A DNA stretch of 50,589 bases from Gemmatimonadota bacterium (GCA_028874335.1 JAPPJY010000082.1:1-50589), one strand, 5' to 3'. Positions 1 through 8,041 are shown, numbered from the stretch's first letter. Numbers and translations: made by a program. Notes: generated by a model from the letters alone, not told the origin.

Positions 1-73
1 GACTCGGTCGCGCGCCTTGTCTTCGACCACAATGGCTCGGCCTCGCCTGCAGAGCAACTTTCTCAACGGACTG
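1..73. repeat. partial copy of a fold-back intergenic repeat (family R1)
   Basis: The stretch ending CTCAACGGACTG at 73 matches the right half of the element at 2503-2601: both share GCTCGGCCTC, CCTGCAGAGC and an ACTTT-TCAACGGACTG end. The left half would lie before the window, so only one terminal repeat is visible. No transposase is present. Confidence 0.7.
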
Positions 74-126
74 TTTGCCCGAACGTCGATGTGTATTGCG
101 TCCATCTGACCCCGACCGCTACTGCC

Positions 127-444
127 ATGCGCGGCCTCATCTCCATTCTCTTTCGCCTGCCCCAATATATCAGACTCTCCTGGCGTCTGATGAAAGATCC
201 GCGCGTGCCATGGTACAGCAAGCTTCTTGTCTACGTCATCATTCTCTACGGGATTTCTCCCGTGGACCTGCTGCCGGAAGCATTGTTCCCCCACCTGGGC
301 TATGGAGAAGATATCCTGTTGTTCCTGCTGGCGCTGCAGCAGCTGATCAGAAGCAGTCCGACGGACGTCGTCACCGGGCACGCCAGTGATATTGCCGATG
401 AGAAACGTCGCCGGAAAGAAGACCGTCCCGGCGCGGCGACGTGA
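127..444 (+). CDS. DUF1232 / YkvA-type small membrane protein
   Basis: A 105-residue protein of the DUF1232 (YkvA) family, whose molecular role is not established. The diagnostic core is visible around residues 43-65: a hydrophobic stretch followed by ISPVDLLPEALFP and a conserved glycine/aspartate turn, as in family members that read (Y/L)xxSPxDLxP. The protein is mostly one short hydrophobic hairpin and ends in a charged Lys/Arg-rich tail (EKRRRKEDRP). I chose the ATG at 127 because family members start shortly before the first helix (MRGLISILFRLPQY). An in-frame ATG at 91 would add 12 residues that look unrelated; neither start has a clear Shine-Dalgarno. The gene lies 18 bp before mutY on the same strand, so the two may be co-transcribed. 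Family assignment is fairly firm; function is unknown. Confidence 0.75.
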   Translation: MRGLISILFRLPQYIRLSWRLMKDPRVPWYSKLLVYVIILYGISPVDLLPEALFPHLGYGEDILLFLLALQQLIRSSPTDVVTGHASDIADEKRRRKEDRPGAAT

Positions 445-462
445 CGTCAATCGCTCGTCGAC

Positions 463-1536
463 ATGAAAGTCACTCCATCCAAACGTGCAGCGATAAAACG
501 GAGCCTGCTCGCCTGGTATCGACGGGAAAAGCGGGATCTTCCGTGGCGCGGTACGACCGATCCATACCACATCCTGCTCTCCGAGTTCATGCTCCAGCAG
601 ACGCAGGTCGAGACCGTAATTCCTTACTACCGGCGTTTCCTGAGGAAGTTTCCTACCGTGCAGGATCTCGCCGGTACGCCGCGCGACCGTGTTCTCAAAG
701 CCTGGGAGGGCCTCGGGTACTACACTCGCGCACGAAATCTGCACAGGACGGCCCGTTACATCGTTGACAGATTCGACGGCGCCGTGCCCGATGCCTACGA
801 CGAACTCGCCTCTCTGCCCGGTTTTGGACCGTATACCACGGCCGCGGTCCTGAGCATTGCCTACGACCGGGACTATGCCGTACTCGACGGCAACGTCATC
901 CGGGTGCTGTGCCGCCTCTTCGGAATTCAGGACGACGTGGGCCAAACCCGCACCAGAGGGAATCTCCAGAAACTGGCGGACAACCTGCTGCACAGCGGCG
1001 ACGCCGGCGAGCACAACCAGGCGATAATGGAACTTGGCGCGACGGTCTGCCGCCCGCGAGCGCCCCGCTGTGGTTCCTGCCCCGTAAACGGACATTGCGC
1101 CGCGTTTCGCGCTGGCATCGCGGAGTCGCTCCCGGTCAAAGCACGAAAGAAACCGCGTCCTCATCACATCCTGGGCGTTGGAATCGTATCCCGGAATGAC
1201 ACCGTGCTGATCGTCCGGCGGCCGGAGAACGGGCTTCTTGGCGGGCTCTGGGAGTTTCCCTCAGCCCGTCAGATGGACGAAGAGTCCCTGAGCGAGACCT
1301 GTATTCGCGCCGTACGTGAGGCAACCTGCGTGGACGCGTCCGTTCGGAACCGGTTCAGGACCGTCAGACACGCGTTTACCCACCTCAGCGTGACCATGCA
1401 CGCCTTTCAGTGCGAATACAAGGGCGGCGAGGCGCGCCCGCGCAACTGCTCTGACGTGAGATGGGTCGAGCCCGACAATCTCGGAGATTTCGCTTTCTCC
1501 AGGGCGAACCGGAAACTCATCGAATACATGGACTGA
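463..1536 (+). CDS. mutY: A/G-specific adenine glycosylase MutY
   Basis: Base-excision repair glycosylase that removes adenine mispaired with guanine or 8-oxoguanine. The 357-residue length is typical. Seen in order: the N-terminal catalytic signature LSEFMLQQTQ with the conserved Glu at residue 41; a helix-hairpin-helix LPGFGPYT at about 118-125; the catalytic Asp at residue 142 in VLDGNV; and a [4Fe-4S] motif C-x6-C-x2-C-x5-C at Cys196, 203, 206 and 212. A C-terminal Nudix-like 8-oxoG recognition domain starts near residue 225 (HHILGVGIV, then RRPENGLLGGLWEFP). No key residue is missing, so the enzyme should be active. No obvious Shine-Dalgarno precedes the ATG. It follows the DUF1232 gene by 18 bp and is followed by a fold-back repeat that may end the transcript. 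Confidence 0.97.
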   Translation: MKVTPSKRAAIKRSLLAWYRREKRDLPWRGTTDPYHILLSEFMLQQTQVETVIPYYRRFLRKFPTVQDLAGTPRDRVLKAWEGLGYYTRARNLHRTARYIVDRFDGAVPDAYDELASLPGFGPYTTAAVLSIAYDRDYAVLDGNVIRVLCRLFGIQDDVGQTRTRGNLQKLADNLLHSGDAGEHNQAIMELGATVCRPRAPRCGSCPVNGHCAAFRAGIAESLPVKARKKPRPHHILGVGIVSRNDTVLIVRRPENGLLGGLWEFPSARQMDEESLSETCIRAVREATCVDASVRNRFRTVRHAFTHLSVTMHAFQCEYKGGEARPRNCSDVRWVEPDNLGDFAFSRANRKLIEYMD

Positions 1537-1551
1537 ACTGAATCTAAGTGC

Positions 1552-1708
1552 GGTGAGAAGGGAGAGGGAAGACGGGAGAGACTTCCTGCCCCTTGCGGTC
1601 TCCTTTCTTGTCGGTGACATGAACGAAGAACCAGTCGGGCAAGGACGTCTTCTCACGGCTCACGGCTCCCGTCTTCCCGATTCAAAGCTCTCCCTCTTCC
1701 GGCTCACC
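1552..1708. repeat. fold-back intergenic repeat, family R4, copy A
   Basis: A long imperfect inverted repeat lies between mutY and the SDR gene. The left arm (1552-1578, purine-rich, beginning GGTGAGAAGGGAGAGG) pairs with right-arm blocks 1666-1678 (CTCCCGTCTTCCC) and 1688-1708 (ends CTTCCGGCTCACC). The central ~80 bp (1578-1658) aligns with 6701-6780 of copy B, sharing CCTGCC, GAAC and TCTTCTC blocks in the same order. It has no coding content that I can support. The folded arms could also end mutY transcription, although no T-run follows directly. Confidence 0.7.
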
Positions 1709-1747
1709 TCTTTACGAAGTTAGACGTAACCGATTGAGAGAACGACC

Positions 1748-2485
1748 ATGACAAAGTCGTTTATGGACCTCACCGGCCGCGTTGCGCTCGTGACCGGCGC
1801 CGCCCGTGGCATCGGATCCGCGATCGCGGAACGCCTGTCGAGCGCGGGCGCGACCGTCGCCATCGCGGACCTCGACCCGGCGACCGCCCCGTCTTCCACC
1901 ATCAGCCTGGCCGTGAAGGCGGATGTATCCAGTAGCGAAGACGTGACCCGGATGGTGAACACCGTTCTCGACAGCCTGGGTCAGATCGACATTCTGGTCA
2001 ATAACGCCGGCGTTGTGGGCCCGGAGGCGCCGGTGCGGGACCTGAGCGAAGCCGACTGGGACCGCGTGATGAACACCAACGTCAAGGGTGTCTTCCTCTG
2101 CTCGCGCGCGGTCATCCCACACATGGCGGAACGTAAGAAGGGCGCGATCGTATCCATCGCCTCGATTTCGGGTAAGGAGGGAAACGCCAACATGGCGGCC
2201 TACTCGGTCTCCAAGGCCGGTGTCATCTGTTTTACAAAGGCTCTGGCAAGAGAGGTGCTCGACGACAACATACGTGTCAATTGCGTCGCGCCGGCGCTCA
2301 TCGAAACCGAAATGACCCTGAGCCTGGATCCGGAACGGGCCGCCGTTCTCACGTCCAAAATACCGATGGGCCGCCTCGGCAAACCCGGCGAGGTCGCCGC
2401 ATTGGTACACTTTCTGGCCTCCGACGAGGCCAGCTTCACAACGGGGCAGTGCTACGACGTCAGCGGCGGACGCGCCACGTACTGA
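1748..2485 (+). CDS. SDR-family NAD(P)-dependent oxidoreductase (FabG-like)
   Basis: A classical short-chain dehydrogenase/reductase of 245 residues, the usual length. The Rossmann cofactor motif TGAARGIG is at residues 16-23, the structural NNAG motif follows near residue 86, and the catalytic triad is Ser139, Tyr152 and Lys156 (YSVSK). The C-terminus FTTGQCYDVSGGRATY is the usual family ending. Members reduce 3-oxoacyl-ACP or oxidise sugar alcohols and other secondary alcohols. Substrate cannot be read from sequence, and the neighbours (DNA repair, Lol permeases) give no pathway hint. Translation could begin at the ATG at 1748 or five codons later (MDLTGRVALVTG); the longer form is listed. 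It is followed by an R1 repeat and a strong terminator. Confidence 0.93.
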   Translation: MTKSFMDLTGRVALVTGAARGIGSAIAERLSSAGATVAIADLDPATAPSSTISLAVKADVSSSEDVTRMVNTVLDSLGQIDILVNNAGVVGPEAPVRDLSEADWDRVMNTNVKGVFLCSRAVIPHMAERKKGAIVSIASISGKEGNANMAAYSVSKAGVICFTKALAREVLDDNIRVNCVAPALIETEMTLSLDPERAAVLTSKIPMGRLGKPGEVAALVHFLASDEASFTTGQCYDVSGGRATY

Positions 2486-2502
2486 ACTGCGTTCCGGCTC
2501 AA

Positions 2503-2601
2503 CAGCCCGTTAAAAAAGTCCATCCGGGCTACGGCCGGCCCTTGCGGTCGAATTACTGCGTTGCTCGGCCTCACCTGCAGAGCGACTTTATCAACGGACT
2601 G
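2503..2601. mobile_element. 99-bp MITE-like fold-back element (family R1)
   Basis: Terminal inverted repeats of 18 bp are visible: CAGCCCGTTAAAAAAGTC at 2503-2520 and GACTTTATCAACGGACTG at 2584-2601, complementary at 15 of 18 positions. The interior is GC-rich and non-coding. A partial second copy with the same right end sits at 1-73. The size and structure suit a non-autonomous miniature element; no target-site duplication is evident. Confidence 0.65.
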
Positions 2602-2618
2602 TGGTGGGGGAATGTCGA

Positions 2619-2652
2619 GGGCCCGGACGATTGTCCGGGCCCTTTCGCGTTT
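2619..2652. terminator. strong intrinsic terminator between convergent genes
   Basis: A perfect 10-bp stem, GGGCCCGGAC (2619-2628) and GTCCGGGCCC (2633-2642), encloses a GATT loop. TTTCGCGTTT follows on the plus strand. It lies downstream of the SDR gene and also just beyond the stop of the minus-strand small membrane gene, so it may serve both. Confidence 0.8.
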
Positions 2653-2669
2653 GTCTTCAACGAGCCGTA

Positions 2670-2834
2670 CTACCCCAGCGGCTGGGCAGTCCACACATCG
2701 CGCAGATAGACGATGAGGGCGGCGAACAGCGTGACCACAATCGCAACGCCAACGGCCAGCAGCACCAGGAACACCCTCGAAGGTGGACGCCTGGGGTCGC
2801 CCGGCGGATACGATTTGAAAGGATCGGGGTCCAT
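2670..2834 (-). CDS. 54-residue single-pass membrane protein, unrecognised
   Basis: I read this gene directly from the minus strand: ATG at 2834, TAG at 2670-2672, 54 residues. The first 20 residues are polar and proline-rich (MDPDPFKSYPPGDPRRPPSR). A clean transmembrane helix follows (VFLVLLAVGVAIVVTLFAAL, about residues 21-43), then a short tail ending VWTAQPLG. AAGGG lies five bases before the ATG and is a fair Shine-Dalgarno. It sits 70 bp downstream of the two LolC/E-type permeases on the same strand and ends just before a shared terminator, so it is probably the last gene of that transcript. The intervening spacer carries a 7-bp hairpin (TGCGGGG/CCCCGCA, 2866-2882). I do not recognise a family. 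An accessory subunit of the permease complex is possible but is inference only. Confidence 0.6.
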   Translation of the reverse strand: MDPDPFKSYPPGDPRRPPSRVFLVLLAVGVAIVVTLFAALIVYLRDVWTAQPLG

Positions 2835-2904
2835 TGCGCCCTTTCGGGACTCGGTCTCGCTTTGCTGCGGGGTCGCCCCGCAAGGTTGGTACCGGACGGC
2901 CAGC

Positions 2905-4155
2905 CTACGTCCTGATTGCCTCGATGGGGTCCAGCGCGGCGGCGTCTCTGGCAGGGAACAGCGTGAACAGGTAACAGATCAGGGCGGCGGAAGCCGAAAT
3001 CGCCAGGAAATCAGACGCCTGCATCTCCACGGGCAATGCATGGGTGATCAGGACGTCTCCCGGAATCTTCAACAGTTCGTACCGCTGCTGCACCCAGCAC
3101 AGGGCGAGCCCCAGCAGATTTCCCAGCATCACGCCGGACAGCCCGACAGCCAGGCCCTGCCAGGTAAATATCCGTCCGATCCTGTGCGGCGGCACCCCAA
3201 GGGCCTTTAGAATGCCAATCTCCCGGCGCCTTTCCGCTACGTTCATGGTCAGTACGCTGACGATGTTGAAGCCGGCGACGACAACGATCAGCCCGATACC
3301 CAGAAAACTCGCCCACTTCTCCAGGTGAATCGAAAAATACAGATTGCCGTGGTCCCGCATCCAGGGACGCACGATAAGCGCCGGGTCCAGCCGCCGGACC
3401 GATTCCTCAACGACCGCACTGATTTCCTGTGCCCCAAACGCATCGTCGAACCGGAGGCGGGCGCCTGTTATCTGGTGCTCCCAACCCAGGTCCCTTCGGG
3501 CCGCGTCGAGCGAGACATACGCCAGACCGCTATCGATCTCCGGATTGCCCGAGCTGAAGATGCCGGTGACCACGTAACGCCGGAACCGGGTCTGCGCGGC
3601 GAAAATATCCTGCGGCAGGATCCAGAGATGTACTTCCGATCCCACCCGAGCGCCCAGTTGATCGGCGAGATAGCGCCCGATCACGATCCCGAATACGCGC
3701 CCGCGGCCTTCCGTTTCCCGGGCGCCGAGATCCAGCGCGCCTCCCCAGATATAGTCCGCCAGATCGCTTACCGCCTTCAGTCCGTCCGGCGTTACGCCCC
3801 TCACCATCACACCCGCGCTATAGACGTCGTCGTCAAAGGAACGGTGCAACAGAGCGCCTTCCGAAGCCACAAATGGAGAAACGGCAGTCACCTGCGGATG
3901 GGCGGACAGCGCGTTCAGGAGTTTCCGCGGGGACTCGATCCGCTGCCCCGCCTCGTTCCTGACCGTCGCATGCGCGTTCACGCCAAGCAACCGGTCCCAT
4001 ACCAGCGTTGAGAATCCGTTCGACACGGACAACACGATCACCAGCGCAGCCACGCCAAGACCTACGCCGGCAGCCGCCACCACCACCGTAAACGAGACCC
4101 GCTTCCGACGCCGCATCGAGCGAAGATACCGTCCTGCAATCAGGAACTCATACAT
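2905..4155 (-). CDS. LolC/LolE-family ABC transporter permease (second of pair)
   Basis: Integral membrane permease of the type that, with a LolD ATPase, extracts lipoproteins from the inner membrane; 416 residues from the chosen start. It has the family layout: an N-terminal helix after RYLRSMRRRKRVSF, then the SVSNGF element and GVNAHATV, a periplasmic MacB-like domain of about 200 residues, and three C-terminal helices. The cytoplasmic coupling segment VAERRREIGILKALG is well conserved, and the protein ends SRDAAALDPIEAIRT-like (FPARDAAALDPIEAIRT). The ATG at 4155 has GAAGGA seven bases upstream and begins MYEFLIAGRYLR as relatives do. A GTG at 4242 overlapping the previous stop would add 29 arginine-rich residues and seems less likely. 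It is a clear paralogue of the gene just upstream. No LolD-type ATPase gene is in the window. Confidence 0.88.
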   Translation of the reverse strand: MYEFLIAGRYLRSMRRRKRVSFTVVVAAAGVGLGVAALVIVLSVSNGFSTLVWDRLLGVNAHATVRNEAGQRIESPRKLLNALSAHPQVTAVSPFVASEGALLHRSFDDDVYSAGVMVRGVTPDGLKAVSDLADYIWGGALDLGARETEGRGRVFGIVIGRYLADQLGARVGSEVHLWILPQDIFAAQTRFRRYVVTGIFSSGNPEIDSGLAYVSLDAARRDLGWEHQITGARLRFDDAFGAQEISAVVEESVRRLDPALIVRPWMRDHGNLYFSIHLEKWASFLGIGLIVVVAGFNIVSVLTMNVAERRREIGILKALGVPPHRIGRIFTWQGLAVGLSGVMLGNLLGLALCWVQQRYELLKIPGDVLITHALPVEMQASDFLAISASAALICYLFTLFPARDAAALDPIEAIRT

Positions 4156-4238
4156 CACGTATCCTTCGTCCTGGTTCGGAGACATGGCCGGGGACCACGC
4201 GACCGCTCCGCGTGTACGGCGCCGCCGCGCGCCGCCGA

Positions 4239-5498
4239 TCACTCATAGCGGATTGCCTCCACCGGATCCAGGGCCGCCGCGTCGCGGGACGGAAAAAGGC
4301 TGAACAGGTAGCAGATCAGAACGGCGCACAGGGATACGAGCCCGAAATCCTCGGGGCGCATCTCCACCGGCAGCGAACTGACGTAATAGACCTCACCCGG
4401 AACCCGAATCACCTCGAATTGCTTCTGAACCCAGCATAGGGAAAACCCAAGCAGATTCCCGATTGCGATTCCCGCCACGCCAACGACCACACCCTCCAGG
4501 GTAAAAATCCGGCCGATTCGTCCCGGGATCATTCCCATTGCCTTCAGGATGCCGATTTCCCGGCGACGGTCCGTGACATTCATCGTTAGAATGCTGATGA
4601 TGTTGAACCCCGCCACAACGACGATCAGGCTCAGAATGAGGAAAAACGTCCACTTCTGCAACTGGACCAATACGTAGAAATTCCCGAAGTTCCGAGTCCA
4701 CGAAGACGCGAAGAGACCGGGATGCGTCTCACGGAGGAGCTGCCTGAACGTCGCGTCCAGCCGTTCGGCCGCCATCGGATCCCGCAATCGCAGTCGAATC
4801 CCGGTGACAGCGTCCCGCCAGCCCAGATCCCGCCTCGCGGCAGCAAGTGAGATATAGGCGAGCCGGGAGTCGAACTCGAAATAACCCGTGCTGAAGACCC
4901 CGGTCACCCGGTAACGCTGCCAACGGCGCCCGCGTTCGCCCAAAACATCTTTAGGTACCAGGCCCAGGTACAGGTCGTCCCCCGGACCCGCATCCAGCCT
5001 TTGCGCAAGAACCTGCCCCACCAGGATGCCGTGGACCGCCCGCGAGCCCTTTTTCTCATGTGGACCGAGATCAATCGTTCCGTCCCGGATGTACGTGCCA
5101 ATGTCGCTGGTGCGTACGAAGGCCGACGGGTCCACACCTCGCACCAGAACACCGGATTTCACCACGCCCCCCTTGTCCGGTTTCCGGAAGACAAAACCCT
5201 CCGCGTGAACAAACGGAGACGCCGCGAGCACTTCGGGCTGGTCTTCCAGGGTTCGGATCACGGGCCTGTAGTCCGCAATGGGCTTGCGATAGGACCTGCG
5301 CACCGTCACGTGCGCGTTCACGCCCAGCAGACGCTCGCGGATCATATTGGCATAACCGTTCATGACGGACATCACGATCACCAGCGACCCCACGCCCAGC
5401 GCCACGCCTACAGCCGCGATACAGATCGTGAAGGAGATGCGTCTCCTGGCGCGCAAAGACCGGAAATGCCTGCGCACAATCATGAACTCAGGGTTCAT
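4239..5498 (-). CDS. LolC/LolE-family ABC transporter permease (first of pair)
   Basis: Partner permease of 419 residues with the same architecture as its downstream paralogue. An N-terminal membrane helix (ISFTICIAAVGVALGVGSL) is followed by MSVMNGYANMIRERLLGVNAHV, whose SVMNG signature is typical of LolC/LolE. A periplasmic domain comes next, then three C-terminal helices with the coupling motif VTDRRREIGILKAMG, and the ending SRDAAALDPVEAIRYE. The start ATG at 5498 has GGAGGGA eight bases upstream. The 83-bp gap to the second permease suggests one transcript. Known Lol systems use a LolC-LolE heterodimer with two LolD ATPases; here the ATPase must be encoded elsewhere, or the pair uses another partner. 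Which gene corresponds to LolC and which to LolE cannot be settled by eye. Confidence 0.9.
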   Translation of the reverse strand: MNPEFMIVRRHFRSLRARRRISFTICIAAVGVALGVGSLVIVMSVMNGYANMIRERLLGVNAHVTVRRSYRKPIADYRPVIRTLEDQPEVLAASPFVHAEGFVFRKPDKGGVVKSGVLVRGVDPSAFVRTSDIGTYIRDGTIDLGPHEKKGSRAVHGILVGQVLAQRLDAGPGDDLYLGLVPKDVLGERGRRWQRYRVTGVFSTGYFEFDSRLAYISLAAARRDLGWRDAVTGIRLRLRDPMAAERLDATFRQLLRETHPGLFASSWTRNFGNFYVLVQLQKWTFFLILSLIVVVAGFNIISILTMNVTDRRREIGILKAMGMIPGRIGRIFTLEGVVVGVAGIAIGNLLGFSLCWVQKQFEVIRVPGEVYYVSSLPVEMRPEDFGLVSLCAVLICYLFSLFPSRDAAALDPVEAIRYE

Positions 5499-5536
5499 CC
5501 ACAGCTCCCTCCGAGTCGGCAGACCCGTCGGCTATG

Positions 5537-5705
5537 TAAGAAGTTGTTTTAAAATTACCGGTGAGTTCCCGAGCGCGAGCGAAAAAGTGGCGGTCAAGGC
5601 GGGAAAATCCGCCCATATTTGTCTATAAGGGTGGATTTGACCAACGCAGACTGGCGCTTTTGCAGCCGCGCGAAGACCGCTGGGAATTTTAAGACAGCTT
5701 CTAAG
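5537..5705. mobile_element. 169-bp MITE-like fold-back element (family R2)
   Basis: Terminal inverted repeats of about 27 bp are seen. The left end (5537-5563) includes AAGTTGTTTTAAAATTACCG; the right end (5677-5704) includes GGGAATTTTAAGACAGCTTC, whose complement matches the left arm with few mismatches. The interior (gcgcgagcgaaaaagtggcg onward) has no supportable coding sequence. The right terminal 36 bp recurs almost exactly at 14096-14131, which supports a mobile or formerly mobile unit. It lies between the UVR-motif gene and the Lol-type permeases, both read leftward. Confidence 0.7.
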
Positions 5706-5844
5706 ACAGGAACGGCGCCTCTTCCACAAACAAAAAAACCGGATCTGAAGACGAACTGCTGTTCAGATTCGGAATTTGCGATTTTATCGTCCACCCGGCG
5801 CCGAGGCCCCGTGCGGGCATCCTGTTCAACTGTCGAAGACGAAC

Positions 5845-6594
5845 TCAGTTCAGTCCGCGAAGCCGGTTTCTCAAGATCGCGGCCTGTTCGTAACGCTCCC
5901 GTGCGACCGCCGTCTGGATTTGCGCCAGAAGGTTTTCCCTGGCGGGAACGGGATATTGCCGCCGAATCTCCTCCTCCCAGTCTTCCAGCGTACGAAGCTC
6001 ATCGCTGGATTCGAGCGAGTCGGGTTCCCCTGACCCAATCAGGAAGCTCCGAATCTCCTCGATACCCTCTCTCACCACCTCCAACGCACCCTCGGAATCT
6101 CCGTTCTGCAGACAGATTTCTCCCTTCGACCTGGTATGCACCATGAGCACGCACGTTCTTGAACGCTCGAATTCACACTTGATCTCTTCATCGCCTGCGA
6201 ATGTCCTCACCAGATCCAGCAGTGCCAGATTGTGCGTTGTGTCTCGCAGAACCCCTTCGTAATCGCCCAGGTGCATCAGACAGACGTACCGCTGATAGAA
6301 TAGTACGCCCTCCGTCCACAATACATTACATGCCTGTTCATCCAGCCGGAACCCATCGTCTGAACCGTGTTGACGGCGGTGGGCTTCCAGGCGATCCAGG
6401 TACGCATCGAGGGCCGACCCATATCCTTTGGGTGACTTGCCGTCAGGGCGACCGGTCATTTCCATCTGAAGAAGGCCCAGTTCGAAACGGACCTGGAGCT
6501 TTTCCCTTCCGTCGATTCCCACGATCTTTCTGGCGCAGGTCTCTTCAGGATCGAAGATCCAGCGCTTGAAAATCGGTGACAGATCCTGTTCCAC
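5845..6594 (-). CDS. UvrB/UvrC (UVR)-motif protein of unknown function
   Basis: A 249-residue soluble protein. The N-terminus (residues about 5-55) carries a block seen in a family of uncharacterised UVR-motif proteins: IFKRWIFDPEE, then RKIVGIDGREKLQVR and a glutamine/methionine-rich LGLLQMEMTGRPDG. The centre is helical and could be TPR-like. The last 30 residues form a UVR motif (AQIQTAVARERYEQAAILRN), the small helical hairpin by which UvrB contacts UvrC and which also occurs in McsA and ClpC. There is no helicase or nuclease domain, so this is not UvrB or UvrC; an adaptor role is inference. The start is GTG (6592-6594) with only a weak GAGA upstream. It is followed by the R2 element and stands alone on its strand. 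Confidence 0.75.
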   Translation of the reverse strand: MEQDLSPIFKRWIFDPEETCARKIVGIDGREKLQVRFELGLLQMEMTGRPDGKSPKGYGSALDAYLDRLEAHRRQHGSDDGFRLDEQACNVLWTEGVLFYQRYVCLMHLGDYEGVLRDTTHNLALLDLVRTFAGDEEIKCEFERSRTCVLMVHTRSKGEICLQNGDSEGALEVVREGIEEIRSFLIGSGEPDSLESSDELRTLEDWEEEIRRQYPVPARENLLAQIQTAVARERYEQAAILRNRLRGLN

Positions 6595-6673
6595 AATAAA
6601 ATCTCAATTCAAAAAAGATAAGCGCCAAATTGGCCACAAAAAACCTGAATGCGGGTAGAGAAAAGAAAAAATG

Positions 6674-6806
6674 CGGGGAGACGGGAGACGTAAGAGGTTA
6701 GAGACGACCTGCCTCGTTGGGTTTCAAGTTATGCCGGAGGCATAGAGGAGGAACAGATCGGCAAGGATTTCTTCTCCCGGCTTCCGTCTCACCTCTTACC
6801 GCCTCT
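6674..6806. repeat. fold-back intergenic repeat, family R4, copy B
   Basis: The left arm GGAGACGGGAGACGTAAGAG (about 6676-6696) pairs in blocks with the right arm at 6771-6806 (CTTCCGTCTCACCTCTTACC). The core at 6701-6780 aligns with 1578-1658 of copy A. The core also contains a small internal palindrome (ATGCCGGAGGCAT). No gene is present. It occupies much of the 461-bp gap upstream of rsgA. Confidence 0.65.
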
Positions 6807-6898
6807 GGAAGAATATACAAATGGCTGTCTAAAGTCAACCCGATTCGCCGGGCTCCCCGTGGGCGCGATCCGGAATCTGCGCAGTGAAGTCGTTTTTC

Positions 6899-6927
6899 TT
6901 GACAAGGATTTTCCAGCTAGGTATTTT
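6899..6927 (+). promoter_or_regulatory. sigma-70-type promoter for rsgA
   Basis: TTGACA at 6899-6904 is a perfect -35 box. It is followed by a 17-bp spacer and TATTTT at 6922-6927 as the -10. It would start transcription near 6934, giving an RNA leader of about 120 nt before the rsgA ATG. No other gene start lies nearby on this strand. Confidence 0.6.
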
Positions 6928-7055
6928 CCGTGCGCCGCGACCCACGACTCGGTGACTGACATCAACCATAAACCGTCTTTTTTCAGCACGTTGGAAAGTC
7001 CCAGAATCCCGGCGCAAAAGGCAAAACGGAAGGCCTTCAACTGTCCGGACCCTCT

Positions 7056-8015
7056 ATGGAACACATCGAAGGCATCGTCATCCGGGAACACCGAAGGCAC
7101 TACTATGTCGCCGCCGGAAGCCGGGTGGTGGACTGTGCCGTCTCGAGCAAATTGAGAAAACAGCTTCAATATCCCGAAGCGGCGCCCGGTTCACGGAGAA
7201 AGCGGGTACAGGCCGTCCGACGCACGCGCGTCGTGGATCCCGTAGCGATAGGCGACCATGTACGCATTGATACAGGCGAAGGAAACACCGGTCTGATCCG
7301 TGAAATTCTGCCGAGGCGGAACAAGATCTCCAGACGGGCATCCGGCAGTTCACGGAAAGAACAGATCCTGGCGGCCAACATCGACCAGCTCATCCCTGTC
7401 TTTTCGGTGGCGGAACCGCCTCCGGAATGGCGTATGCTCGACCGTATGCTGGCCGTTGCGGAATGGTGTGAGATTCCGGCCGCCATCTGTCTTAACAAAC
7501 TGGATCTGCCCTGCCCCGCCGCATTCGAGACGACGGCTTCGATCTATCAAAAAATCGGCTACCCGGTTGTGTTCACGAGCGTCATTTCCAACAGTGGCAA
7601 GGAAGCGTTCCTGAACCTCCTCAGGAATCGGATGTCACTCTTCATGGGGCCGTCGGGAGTGGGTAAATCCAGCCTGCTCAACTGGCTGCAGCCCGGCCTC
7701 GAGCTGCGGACGCGCGAAGTCAGCGAAACCACGGGGGAAGGCCGTCACACGACCACCCACACGGAACTCGTCGAACTGGAAGCCGGCGGCATGGTCGGCG
7801 ATCTGCCGGGCATGAGGGAATTCCACCTTTGGGAAGTCGATACGGAAGAAATCCCCGGGCTCTTTCCGGAATTTCGGAACCTCTCCGGACACTGCCGATT
7901 CCGAGACTGCACCCACGTCGGCGAGCCGGGCTGCATCGTCAGGGATGCAGTGGACCGCGAGGAAGTTTCCCGCCAGAGATACGAATCGTACCTCCAACTC
8001 CGCAAGAATCCCTGA
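7056..8015 (+). CDS. rsgA: ribosome biogenesis GTPase RsgA
   Basis: Circularly permuted GTPase that checks 30S subunit maturation; 319 residues. Seen in order: an N-terminal OB-fold (VDPVAIGDHVRI); the G4 motif NKLDL at about 147-151; the P-loop GPSGVGKSS at about 198-206; the G2-region threonines in GEGRHTTTH; and G3 as DLPGM at about 249. The C-terminal zinc-binding domain has the pattern C-x4-C-x-H-x5-C (Cys280, Cys285, His287, Cys293). G4 preceding G1 is the family hallmark. The ATG at 7056 begins MEHIEGIVI, a normal RsgA start. It has its own candidate promoter at 6899-6927 and ends 26 bp before a miniature element. Confidence 0.96.
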   Translation: MEHIEGIVIREHRRHYYVAAGSRVVDCAVSSKLRKQLQYPEAAPGSRRKRVQAVRRTRVVDPVAIGDHVRIDTGEGNTGLIREILPRRNKISRRASGSSRKEQILAANIDQLIPVFSVAEPPPEWRMLDRMLAVAEWCEIPAAICLNKLDLPCPAAFETTASIYQKIGYPVVFTSVISNSGKEAFLNLLRNRMSLFMGPSGVGKSSLLNWLQPGLELRTREVSETTGEGRHTTTHTELVELEAGGMVGDLPGMREFHLWEVDTEEIPGLFPEFRNLSGHCRFRDCTHVGEPGCIVRDAVDREEVSRQRYESYLQLRKNP

Positions 8016-8041
8016 AGCGACCCGAAAACCGCGGTTCGAAC

